Numbered from the stretch's first letter, positions 1 through 5,983 are shown. The stretch is DNA of 7,326 nt from Actinomycetota bacterium (GCA_003452655.1 DMNR01000395.1:1-7326), one strand, 5' to 3'. Numbers and translations: made by a program. The notes: generated from the letters alone by a model not told the origin.

Positions 1-983
1 TGCTCGTCCGCTTTGACCTTTCGGGCTTGGGCAGATTGGATCTGCGTCTGAGCCAATGCCACGGCATCGGCCGCCTGCTGTTTGGATGCGCCGACCTCTG
101 CCAGCAAGCCAAGCGAACGATTGATGGCGTCGGCATCTCGATTCGCTGACAGTCCCGGGTAGGAGCGCAACAGGGAGTACGCGATCGGATCACCGGATTG
201 AACCGCCTGCAACTTCGAGACAATCTCGGGTTCGACGCCGACGATGTACAACGAACGGGCAAACACCGCGAGTTGTGCGCGGGCCTTGTTGATCTCTGCC
301 TGCATCGCGTCGTACTTGATCGCGAGCTTTGCCTGAGCCTTGTTCGCGGCATCAAGGCGCGGGGCCGCCTGCGCGACTGCGCCGTCAGCAGCCGCGATCT
401 CCGCCAGCGCGGTCTTGCGCTGTTCATCGAAGTCTGCCGCCCAGTCAAGGCACTGACCGGAGACACCGGTTCCACCCTCGAACTTGGTACCCCACGGCGA
501 CTGGGAAACTGCCGCGAGCACCGCCGACGCATCATCGCCAGCAGCTAAGGCAGTCCTGATCCCGTCGTAGAACCCGAGACTGAGGGTCTTGAGAGTTGCA
601 GCCACGCCCGTCGACCAGTCCGGGTAGTTGCGAACTCCAACGGAGTTGAAGATCGAGTCCCCAGGCATCGACTGGGTCGTGTTGATCGGGTTATAGCGAG
701 ACGCACCGTTGATGAAGTGACCACCCTCTGCCGCCTCCCACGCCATCATGGCGCAGACGTTGCTTCCGGAGACGGGCCATTGGCCTTGCCGTAGGAGCGC
801 TACTGCGAACTGTGCCGGGGAGGCAATTTCGGCCACGACGGCCGCTGCGGTGGCCTGCGGGGTCGCAGTCGCCTTGATCGGTGCAGGGGCGGCAGTGGCG
901 GTCGACACAACGACGGAAGAAAAGGCGGCCAGGCCAGCGACGCCAACGATCAAGGCGCGAGTTCGCCTGCCGTCCTTCACCAT
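1..983 (-). CDS. Secreted lysozyme-like / coiled-coil cell-wall protein (C-terminus outside window)
   Basis: The frame is open from an ATG at 983 to the left edge: 327 codons with no stop. Residues 1-32 look like a signal peptide: a basic start (MVKDGRRTRA), a hydrophobic core, and an AxA-type cleavage site near TATAAP. After an Ala/Thr/Pro-rich linker, residues about 55-185 resemble a lysozyme-like fold: a W-E-A-A-E-G-G motif (82-88), then YNPINTT (97-103), NSVGVRNYPDW (113-123) and a G-x-x-A-T-L-K-T-L helix. Glu83 or Glu86 is the candidate catalytic acid. Cys78 and Cys178 could form a disulfide. Residues about 187-245 and 298-327 are Ala/Gln/Lys-rich coiled coil around an ARSLYIVG segment, like the N-terminal coiled-coil of RipA-type NlpC/P60 hydrolases. 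Likely role is peptidoglycan cleavage or remodelling outside the membrane. A further catalytic domain may lie beyond the edge. The start is supported by the signal peptide; the GGACGGAG before it is only a moderate ribosome site. Gene reality is near certain, exact function less so. Confidence 0.85.
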   Translation of the reverse strand, partial: MVKDGRRTRALIVGVAGLAAFSSVVVSTATAAPAPIKATATPQATAAAVVAEIASPAQFAVALLRQGQWPVSGSNVCAMMAWEAAEGGHFINGASRYNPINTTQSMPGDSIFNSVGVRNYPDWSTGVAATLKTLSLGFYDGIRTALAAGDDASAVLAAVSQSPWGTKFEGGTGVSGQCLDWAADFDEQRKTALAEIAAADGAVAQAAPRLDAANKAQAKLAIKYDAMQAEINKARAQLAVFARSLYIVGVEPEIVSKLQAVQSGDPIAYSLLRSYPGLSANRDADAINRSLGLLAEVGASKQQAADAVALAQTQIQSAQARKVKADE

Positions 984-1032
984 GATCTCCGTCCACCGCA
1001 GTGACGACCGGTATTCGTCCCTAGGATCATCA

Positions 1033-1064
1033 ACCTAACCATGGTAGGTAAGTTACGGAAGTAA
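1033..1064. promoter_or_regulatory. Cluster of short inverted repeats in divergent intergenic region
   Basis: Only this region (984-1146) separates the divergent secreted-protein and kinase genes. It contains ACCT-a-ACCATGGT-AGGT (1033-1049), a palindrome around ACCATGGT with one bulged base. GTAA-G-TTAC (1048-1056) and TTAC-ggaa-GTAA (1053-1064) share the central TTAC arm. Such overlapping dyads are typical of a repressor or activator operator and could serve either gene. I could not find a convincing -35/-10 pair on either strand, so calling it an operator is inference. The rest of the gap holds nothing I recognise. Confidence 0.35.
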
Positions 1065-1131
1065 AGACGGTTGAGAAGCAGCAGCACGTCCACCACTTCC
1101 GCAACTGCGTAGCCTGACTGAGCTGGCGACT

Positions 1132-1136
1132 GGGAG
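1132..1136 (+). promoter_or_regulatory. Ribosome binding site of the PfkB-family kinase
   Basis: GGGAG lies 10 bases before the ATG at 1147. The spacing is a little long but acceptable, and it supports 1147 as the start. The protein begins with the usual beta-strand of the family (ILCVGLTTID). Confidence 0.55.
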
Positions 1137-1146
1137 ACCAACGCGA

Positions 1147-2013
1147 ATGACCGAGATTCTGTGCGTTGGACTAACGACGATCGACATCACTTACCGCACC
1201 CCGACAGTGCCTTCAGTGGGAAAGAAGACCCAAGCCACGAGTGCATCGCTGAGCTTTGGTGGTCCAGCCGCGAATGCAGCAGCAACCGCGGCCGCCATGG
1301 GACTCGCGGTGACCCTATGCTCCGCTGTGGGCAATGGCCCGTTCGCTGATGTGGCGGTTGCCGAGCTGGCAAAAGCTGAAGTCGAACTCCTCGCAGCGAG
1401 GTCTGCGGCGCAGTTGCCCATCTCAGCGGTGACCATCTGCGATGACGGTTCACGCACTGTCGTCTCGGCCAACGGAATCAACGAACTGCCCGCCGAACCC
1501 AGCACACTCGTTGAGGTCACCCGATCCTGCAAAGTCGTCTTAGTGGACGGGCACTATCCAGAGTTGGCACTCGCGGCACTGCAGTCCGCTCGCGCGGCCG
1601 GGATTCCGACGGTGATCGATCTCGGGAGTTGGAAAGACTCGTTGCCGATGCTGCTGCCCTACTGTTCTATCGCCATCGCATCGGCGGACTTCAGCGTTCC
1701 AGGTTCGAGCATCTATGAGTACCTATTTGCCGCCGGCATTGAGTTCGCCGCTGTCACGAACGGCGAATCAGAAATCGTATGGCGAGACGCACACGGTGCG
1801 GCCGGCCACGTCTGCGTCCCCCAAGTTCGGGCCATCGACACCAATGGTGCTGGAGATGTCCTCCACGGTGCATTTGCCGCGTTTCTGTCCCGCGGGGCAG
1901 AAGCGGTCACGGCACTGGAACAGGCAGCTGTCCTGGCAAGCGAGAGTTGTACGAGATTCGGGGCTCGAATTCCGGCAGCAGCTGCCCTCCATTTCGGCGG
2001 ACGACAACAATGA
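1147..2013 (+). CDS. PfkB/ribokinase-family sugar kinase (ketohexokinase/sulfofructose-kinase-like branch)
   Basis: A 288-residue cytoplasmic kinase of normal family length, expected to transfer the ATP gamma-phosphate to a sugar hydroxyl. Visible family features are the N-terminal CVGLTTID strand, the glycine-rich substrate motif FGGPAANAAATAAA (37-50, PfkB signature 1 region) and the C-terminal DTNGAGD (231-237, signature 2) with Asp237 as the expected catalytic base and the GAG turn as anion hole. The VVLVDGHYP segment (130-138) followed by ARAAGIPTVIDLG resembles the ketohexokinase-B group that includes E. coli YihV, a sulfofructose kinase. Compared from memory with YihV, the sulfonate-contacting Lys27 has a counterpart (Lys26), but Arg138 corresponds to His136 and Asn109 has no clear counterpart, so the substrate is open. 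The stop overlaps the start of the TauE/SafE gene (ATGA at 2010), indicating co-translation. Family assignment is firm; substrate is unknown. Confidence 0.92.
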   Translation: MTEILCVGLTTIDITYRTPTVPSVGKKTQATSASLSFGGPAANAAATAAAMGLAVTLCSAVGNGPFADVAVAELAKAEVELLAARSAAQLPISAVTICDDGSRTVVSANGINELPAEPSTLVEVTRSCKVVLVDGHYPELALAALQSARAAGIPTVIDLGSWKDSLPMLLPYCSIAIASADFSVPGSSIYEYLFAAGIEFAAVTNGESEIVWRDAHGAAGHVCVPQVRAIDTNGAGDVLHGAFAAFLSRGAEAVTALEQAAVLASESCTRFGARIPAAAALHFGGRQQ

Positions 2014-2768
2014 CCGTTGCTTTGCTCATCTCGGTCGCGCTCCTGGCCGGGATCTTCGCGGGTCTCACGGGAGCCGGTGGTGGTCTCATCCTGGTGCCGC
2101 TGCTGGTGTTCATGGGCTACTCCGCCCTGGAATCCGTCGCCACCAGCAATATCGCAGTGATGATCTCCGCGATCTCAGCGACAGTGATGAACTCCCGCGA
2201 CCACGACCTGCCGTGGCGCAGGATTCTGCTACTTGCCATACCCGCAATGGTCCTGGCGCCCATCGGAGCCATCGTTGCCAGCCGATCTCCGGAGATCGCA
2301 CTACTCATCGCCTTCTGCGCGCTGAACATCGTCAACATCTACCTACTCGGAAAGCGTTCGGAGCTTTCGCAGGCGAAGCAGGAATCGGCGGAGAACAACG
2401 TCGCGGGCAAGGTGGTCGCGGTCGGCGGCTCCGGAGGGCTGCTCGCCGGCCTCTTCGGCGTCGGTGGCGGCTTGGTCATGGTCCCGCTGCAGGTTCAATG
2501 GCTGGCAACACCCATCCAGCAGGCGGCCCGCATCTCGCTCGCGGTGATCATCTTCTCGAGCATCGGCGCGATCCTCGGCCACGGAATTGCCGCAGATGAC
2601 TCTCTCTTCTGGACGACAGGTTTGATCTTGGGGATTGGCGGTGTCGTCGGTGCGCCCATTGGCGCTCGGATCCTGACCCGAATTTCTCAGCGAACGTCAA
2701 CAATCATCTTTCAACTCACGCTCGTTGCCGTCACAATCAGTCTGCTGTTCAAAATCTTCACTCGCTAG
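2010..2768 (+). CDS. TauE/SafE (DUF81) family membrane exporter
   Basis: The product is 252 residues, a usual length for this family of permeases linked to export of sulfite, sulfonates or other organic anions. It is highly hydrophobic, with about seven to eight membrane segments. It shows the family's internal duplication: GIFAGLTGAGGGLILVPLLV (14-33) in the first half and GLLAGLFGVGGGLVMVPLQ (143-161) in the second, each with the G-x-G-G-G turn followed by a V-P pair. A charged cytoplasmic loop (about 115-133, GKRSELSQAKQESAENN) separates the halves, and the end is basic (LFKIFTR). The frame stays open far upstream, but the ATG at 2010 is preferred: it overlaps the kinase stop as ATGA, has GGCGGA about 9 bases before it, and gives a proper first membrane segment (MTVALLISVALLAG). 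Pairing with a PfkB kinase suggests an anionic product is exported, but the substrate cannot be read from sequence. Confidence 0.93.
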   Translation: MTVALLISVALLAGIFAGLTGAGGGLILVPLLVFMGYSALESVATSNIAVMISAISATVMNSRDHDLPWRRILLLAIPAMVLAPIGAIVASRSPEIALLIAFCALNIVNIYLLGKRSELSQAKQESAENNVAGKVVAVGGSGGLLAGLFGVGGGLVMVPLQVQWLATPIQQAARISLAVIIFSSIGAILGHGIAADDSLFWTTGLILGIGGVVGAPIGARILTRISQRTSTIIFQLTLVAVTISLLFKIFTR

Positions 2769-2784
2769 CAAGCCGCTCACCACC

Positions 2785-2797
2785 GGAGGCAGCAATC
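2785..2797 (+). promoter_or_regulatory. Strong Shine-Dalgarno followed by candidate AUC start of fasR
   Basis: GGAGG at 2785-2789 is the best Shine-Dalgarno match around fasR. It lies 17 bases after the exporter stop. Five bases after it, in the fasR frame, is ATC (2795-2797). No ATG, GTG or TTG occurs in this frame until TTG at 2858. Codons 2795-2857 would read ISASKLEHATTIRRVEKRRN and two more residues. The T-I-R-R-V-E-K part resembles the T-V-R-R-L-E-K start region I recall from Streptomyces FasR proteins, so these codons look translated. Confidence 0.5.
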
Positions 2798-2857
2798 AGC
2801 GCATCCAAGCTCGAACATGCGACGACAATCCGTCGCGTCGAGAAGCGCCGCAACGAG

Positions 2858-3973
2858 TTGCGCGACGCGTCGATGGCCAGACTGCAGGAACTCGACTGGT
2901 TCGATGGCCTGTCAGCCGACGCGCAGGGCTGGGTCAGCGAGGTCGTCAATGCGGGGATCGAACGGTTTCTGGTCTGGCTCAATAACCCCGATGAGCCACT
3001 GCTCGCCTCAAACACGGGCCTCGGCTCCGTGCCGACCGCGGCGGCGCACGCGGTCACCCTCGGCCAAACGGTTGAACTCATCAGCACGGGGCTCGGAGCA
3101 ATTGAACCGATAGCCGCAACCATGGCTGCGAAGGGCGACGAGGAGTGGCTGCTTCAACAGATCGCCAGATATGGCCGAGAGATCGCGTTCGCGGCCGCGC
3201 TGGTGTACGCACGGGTTGCCGAACAACGCGGTGCCCGTACCGCCCGCCAAAGCTCCGACTTGGTTGATGCACTGATCACAGGACGTTCACCGGCTGCCAT
3301 CGAGTTACTCGCGAGCCGAGTTGGCTTCACCCCAGCGACGCCGGTGCGGGCCGCTGCGTGTGTGCCGACTCAGGACCCACAACTGGCGCTGGCAGAGATC
3401 GAACGATCGGCCCGCAAGCTCGATAGACACGTGGTGACTGCTCTACACGAGGGGCTGATCGTTGCAGTGTGGGCCACGCGTGCGCGGGAGCACCCGTTGA
3501 CGGTCGCTCGCCAACTGTTCGGGCCTCACGCGTCCGCTGTGGTGGCAGGGCCGGTCGAGTCGATCATCGCGGCGGGACCTGCGTTGCGGCGAGCGATCGC
3601 GGGATTGGCGGCACGCCCCGCACGCCCGCGTACCCGTGAAGTGCTGGAGGCAAGCGACCTACTGTCTGAGCGAGCGCTTATCGGAGAGCTTGCTGCCCAA
3701 GATGAACTCGTCGATCGATGCTTTGTTCGCCTCCGCGACAGTGGCACTGGTCTGCTCGAGACCGTAGATGTCATGTTCGACAATCAAGGCGTGCTCGAAC
3801 AGGCAGCAAAAGCCCTGCCGGTCCACGTCAATACGCTTCGTTATCGCCTTGATCGAATTGCCGAGTTGACCGGATTCGATCTTCGCGACAGCCGCGGTGC
3901 ATTCGCAATCTTCACGGGGGTCAGCCTCGGGCGCATGCGTGATGCGACGGGCGCCACACCCATTGATTTGTAG
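2858..3973 (+). CDS. fasR: PucR-family transcriptional regulator of fatty acid synthesis (FasR type)
   Basis: DNA-binding regulator with a C-terminal PucR helix-turn-helix. From the first conventional start (TTG 2858) it has 371 residues; ATG 2873 is the next choice. The real N-terminus is probably upstream, at an AUC codon at 2795, which would give 392 residues. In 392 numbering, residues 1-165 are helical, with an RRVEK start and an ARLQELDWF segment typical of FasR relatives. Residues about 175-285 correspond to the degenerate GGDEF-like middle domain of the PucR/CdaR family. Residues about 318-375 are the HTH: LLETVDVMFDNQG, then QAAKALPVHVNTLRYRLDRI, then TGFDLRD. In Streptomyces and mycobacteria a gene of this family sits directly before fabD; the Streptomyces one activates the fab operon. 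The 79-base gap before fabD is its likely target. Function is inferred from family and position, both strong. Confidence 0.9.
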   Translation: MRDASMARLQELDWFDGLSADAQGWVSEVVNAGIERFLVWLNNPDEPLLASNTGLGSVPTAAAHAVTLGQTVELISTGLGAIEPIAATMAAKGDEEWLLQQIARYGREIAFAAALVYARVAEQRGARTARQSSDLVDALITGRSPAAIELLASRVGFTPATPVRAAACVPTQDPQLALAEIERSARKLDRHVVTALHEGLIVAVWATRAREHPLTVARQLFGPHASAVVAGPVESIIAAGPALRRAIAGLAARPARPRTREVLEASDLLSERALIGELAAQDELVDRCFVRLRDSGTGLLETVDVMFDNQGVLEQAAKALPVHVNTLRYRLDRIAELTGFDLRDSRGAFAIFTGVSLGRMRDATGATPIDL

Positions 3974-4052
3974 GAAACCTCCAAAGAGGTCGGCGGATCT
4001 TCGGAGAGGTTGCTAGACGACAAACGAGCCACAACGCCCGCAACATTAAGAG
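3974..4052 (+). promoter_or_regulatory. fasR-fabD intergenic control region with AGAGGT repeats
   Basis: This is the only gap upstream of the fab enzymes and the expected site of FasR action and of the fab promoter. AGAGGT occurs at 3985-3990, 4005-4010 and 4049-4054. The first two are 20 bases apart (about two helical turns), and the third covers the fabD ribosome site. AACCTC at 3976-3981 is complementary to part of each copy. It forms a 5-bp hairpin with a CAAA loop against 3986-3990, or a 6-bp stem with 4006-4011. Possible promoter elements are weak: AACATT at 4042-4047 as a -10 with ACGACA or TTGCTA upstream. Whether these are protein-binding repeats, RNA structure or both is inference. 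Confidence 0.5.
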
Positions 4053-4053
4053 G
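4048..4053 (+). promoter_or_regulatory. Shine-Dalgarno overlapping the fabD GTG start
   Basis: AAGAGG runs straight into the GTG at 4053, so it cannot have normal spacing to that codon. It lies 5 bases before the in-frame ATA at 4059. No other purine-rich site lies 5-12 bases before 4053. Either GTG is used with poor geometry or from a leaderless transcript, or initiation is at a near-cognate codon just downstream. Confidence 0.4.
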
Positions 4054-4988
4054 TGCTCATATTTGTCTCGCCCGGCCAGGGCGCTCAACGGCCCGGAATG
4101 CTCACCCCTTGGTTGGCCGATTCCACAGCCAAGACGCAGCTCGAAATCCTCAATGCATGCGTTGATTTTGACCTTCTCGCCGCGGGAACGACCTGGGATG
4201 CCGACCGCATCCGGAATACGCGTATCGCCCAACCGTTGATCTTCGCCACGTCCCTGGTGTCGGCCTATGCGGCGATGGCAGGAAACGCCAAGCCTGCGGC
4301 CGTGACTGGTCATAGTGTTGGCGAATGGTGCGCCGCTGTCGTGGCTGGCGTACTGACGGCGACCGATGCGATGGCACTTGTTGCCGCTCGGGGAAATGCG
4401 ATGTCCTTGGCCTGCGAAGAGGAACCGACCGGGCTGTGCGCAACCCTCGGTGGCGACCGAGACGAGGTCACTGCGGCTGCAACTGCTTGCGGACTCGCCT
4501 TGGCCAACGACAACGGCCCGGGTCAGCTCGTGTTCGGCGGAACCCGTGAACAGCTCGACACCTTCTCCGCAGCTCCCCCGGCGAAGGCCCGGGTTCGCCA
4601 ACTCGAAGTTGCCGGTGCCTTCCACACCGAGGCCATGCATCCAGCAGTTGCACAAGTGACCGAATTCGCTGCTGGCTTCCCCGTCAACGATGCCAATATC
4701 CCGTTGATCTCGAATCGCGATGGCGCAACTGTCACCAACGGTCGCGAGATCCTCGATCGCCTCGTGGATCAAATCGCACTGCCCGTCCGGTGGGACCTCG
4801 TCATGGACACCCTGGCCGCGATAGACGCGACTGAGGCAATCGAGACATGCCCGTCGGGAACTCTCAGCGGAATCCTGCGCCGGAATCTCAAGTCTGTGAC
4901 AACCCAGACCGTCGATACGCCCGCAGACGCGCAGGCACTGTTCACGACCGACCTACGAACCAACGAACTTATGGGGGCACAGAAATGA
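4053..4988 (+). CDS. fabD: Malonyl-CoA:ACP transacylase
   Basis: Transfers malonate from CoA to the phosphopantetheine of AcpP, supplying the extender for FabH and FabF in the cytoplasm. The 311 residues match the family length. The PGQGAQ loop (7-12, Gln9) shapes the oxyanion hole. GHSVGE (86-91) contains the nucleophile Ser88. Arg113 in AARGNAM is the malonate-carboxylate-binding arginine. His191 in GAFHTEAM completes the Ser-His dyad. VRWD (245-248) and the ETCPSGTLSG segment (264-273) near the end are typical of the family. An in-frame TAA at 4047-4049 forces the start to lie at or after 4050, so GTG 4053 is the first possible start, and it yields the conserved hydrophobic MLIFVSPGQGAQ opening. 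Its Shine-Dalgarno placement is abnormal: AAGAGG overlaps the GTG. The stop overlaps the fabH start as ATGA (4985-4988), indicating translational coupling. Identification is very secure. Confidence 0.96.
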   Translation: MLIFVSPGQGAQRPGMLTPWLADSTAKTQLEILNACVDFDLLAAGTTWDADRIRNTRIAQPLIFATSLVSAYAAMAGNAKPAAVTGHSVGEWCAAVVAGVLTATDAMALVAARGNAMSLACEEEPTGLCATLGGDRDEVTAAATACGLALANDNGPGQLVFGGTREQLDTFSAAPPAKARVRQLEVAGAFHTEAMHPAVAQVTEFAAGFPVNDANIPLISNRDGATVTNGREILDRLVDQIALPVRWDLVMDTLAAIDATEAIETCPSGTLSGILRRNLKSVTTQTVDTPADAQALFTTDLRTNELMGAQK

Positions 4989-5929
4989 ACGGCGCCAAGA
5001 TTCTCTCGATCGCGGCGGAACGTCCCGCCAAGACAATGTCGAACGACGAACTGCCCGGAAAGTTCGACATTGATGACGCGTGGATCCAGTCACGTACCGG
5101 TATCGCTACCCGTGGAGTCGCGAACGACGAGGAAACCCTCATTGAGATGTCCGCTGGTGCGGCCAGCAAAGCGATCGCCGCAGCTGGTATCGATCCGGCA
5201 ACTATTGACCTCACCATCGTCGCCACGTCATCGAATCCAATCACCACACCAGGGATCGCACCCCCGTTGACCAATCGCCTCTCACTGACGTCTGGCGCGT
5301 TCGACATCATGGCGGCGTGTGCTGGTTTCTGTTACAGCCTGAACGTTGCCGCAGATTCGATCCGAGTAGGCAGCGCGCGCAATGTCCTCGTAGTCGGCGC
5401 CGAACGCATCACCGACCGCATGGACTGGAACGACCGCAATACCTGCTACCTCTTCGGGGACGGCGCAGGTGCGGCAATCGTCGCGGCAACGGACGTTGAA
5501 GACGATGGGATCGGCCCAGTGGTGTGGGGCAGCGATGGTGCGCTCGCCGACTACATCGCACAGCCAATCGACAGCCCCTATCTGCAGATGGACGGCCAGG
5601 CAGTCTTTAAGTGGGCAATCACCGAGGTAGCAGGAATTGCCCGGGAAGCGTGTGAGAAGGCCGGCATCGAGCCAAAGGATCTTGCCGCATTCGTTCCCCA
5701 CCAAGCCAACCTGCGGATCGTTGAATCGGTCGCACGCAGCCTCGGCGTCGGCGAATCGACAGTCGTTGCCGACGACGTCCGCTACTCCGGAAACACCTCG
5801 GCGGCCAGCATCCCGCTCGCGATCGCGCGAATGAAGGACGAGGGCCGCATCCAATCCGGCGACTCCACATTGCTCATCGGCTTCGGCTCAGGAATGACCT
5901 GGGCCTCACAGGTCATTCGCTGTCCGTAG
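4985..5929 (+). CDS. fabH: Beta-ketoacyl-ACP synthase III (KAS III)
   Basis: Starts each fatty acid chain by condensing an acyl-CoA primer with malonyl-AcpP to give a 3-ketoacyl-AcpP. The 314 residues fit the family (about 310-340). The Cys-His-Asn triad is visible: Cys112 in MAACAGF, His239 in FVPHQAN and Asn270 in YSGNTSAASIP. WIQSRTGI (33-40) is the usual CoA-contact segment, LFGDGAGA (156-163) the conserved glycine-rich strand, and GFGSGMTWA (299-307) the terminal active-site loop. The start ATG overlaps the fabD stop (ATGA) and has GGGGG seven bases before it, so longer in-frame readings into fabD are rejected. Actinomycete FabH often accepts branched primers, but primer preference cannot be read here. 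The last codons encode a perfect hairpin (5892-5918). Confidence 0.96.
   Translation: MNGAKILSIAAERPAKTMSNDELPGKFDIDDAWIQSRTGIATRGVANDEETLIEMSAGAASKAIAAAGIDPATIDLTIVATSSNPITTPGIAPPLTNRLSLTSGAFDIMAACAGFCYSLNVAADSIRVGSARNVLVVGAERITDRMDWNDRNTCYLFGDGAGAAIVAATDVEDDGIGPVVWGSDGALADYIAQPIDSPYLQMDGQAVFKWAITEVAGIAREACEKAGIEPKDLAAFVPHQANLRIVESVARSLGVGESTVVADDVRYSGNTSAASIPLAIARMKDEGRIQSGDSTLLIGFGSGMTWASQVIRCP
5892..5918 (+). other. Perfect 10-bp RNA hairpin in the 3' end of fabH
   Basis: GAATGACCTG (5892-5901) and CAGGTCATTC (5909-5918) are exact reverse complements separated by a 7-base loop (GGCCTCA). The hairpin ends 8 bases before the fabH stop codon. No T-run follows, so it is not an intrinsic terminator. 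A 3'-stabilising hairpin, RNase site or structure affecting fabH/acpP output are possible roles. The structure is directly visible; the role is inference. Confidence 0.6.
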
Positions 5930-5983
5930 CTCAAACACTTCCCACATTCGTACAAGTTCAACAACCAACCAATTGGAGAAGAA
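5930..5983 (+). promoter_or_regulatory. G-poor leader and ribosome binding site of acpP
   Basis: The 54-base gap between fabH and acpP begins with about 45 bases rich in C and A containing only two G residues. It ends in GGAG (5975-5978), five bases before the ATG at 5984. Such a stretch has little ability to fold and leaves the ribosome site exposed. That suits a gene whose product is needed in excess of its neighbours. I see no clear internal promoter. Confidence 0.55.

Noticed and set aside
691..996. 101-codon minus-strand frame starting 13 bases before the secreted-protein start
   Set aside because: It is in a different frame from the signal-peptide reading at 983 and is Arg/Gly-rich. 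The adjacent frame gives a coherent secreted protein through to the window edge.
984..1146. c-di-AMP (ydaO-type) riboswitch before the cell-wall gene
   Set aside because: Considered because actinomycete cell-wall hydrolases often carry one. The gap is short and I could not find the conserved pairing elements.
1715..2599. 294-codon plus-strand frame overlapping the kinase and exporter genes
   Set aside because: It crosses two clear genes in another frame and reads as Arg/Ser/His-rich sequence with no family features.
2769..2857. Terminator or promoter between the exporter and fasR
   Set aside because: No hairpin with a T-run and no credible -35/-10 pair; the stretch is better explained as ribosome site plus fasR N-terminal codons.
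2817..3113. ATG at 2817 as the fasR start
   Set aside because: It is in another frame, has no ribosome site, and its translation lacks the FasR-like residues that the ATC frame shows.
3921..4772. 283-codon open frame antisense to the fasR end and fabD
   Set aside because: It lies opposite fabD, whose catalytic motifs are intact. The translation has no recognisable motif and is the kind of shadow frame expected in GC-rich coding DNA.
5892..5929. Intrinsic terminator at the end of fabH
   Set aside because: The hairpin is strong but lies inside the coding sequence and is followed by a mixed CG-rich stretch rather than a T-run; acpP follows with the same orientation.
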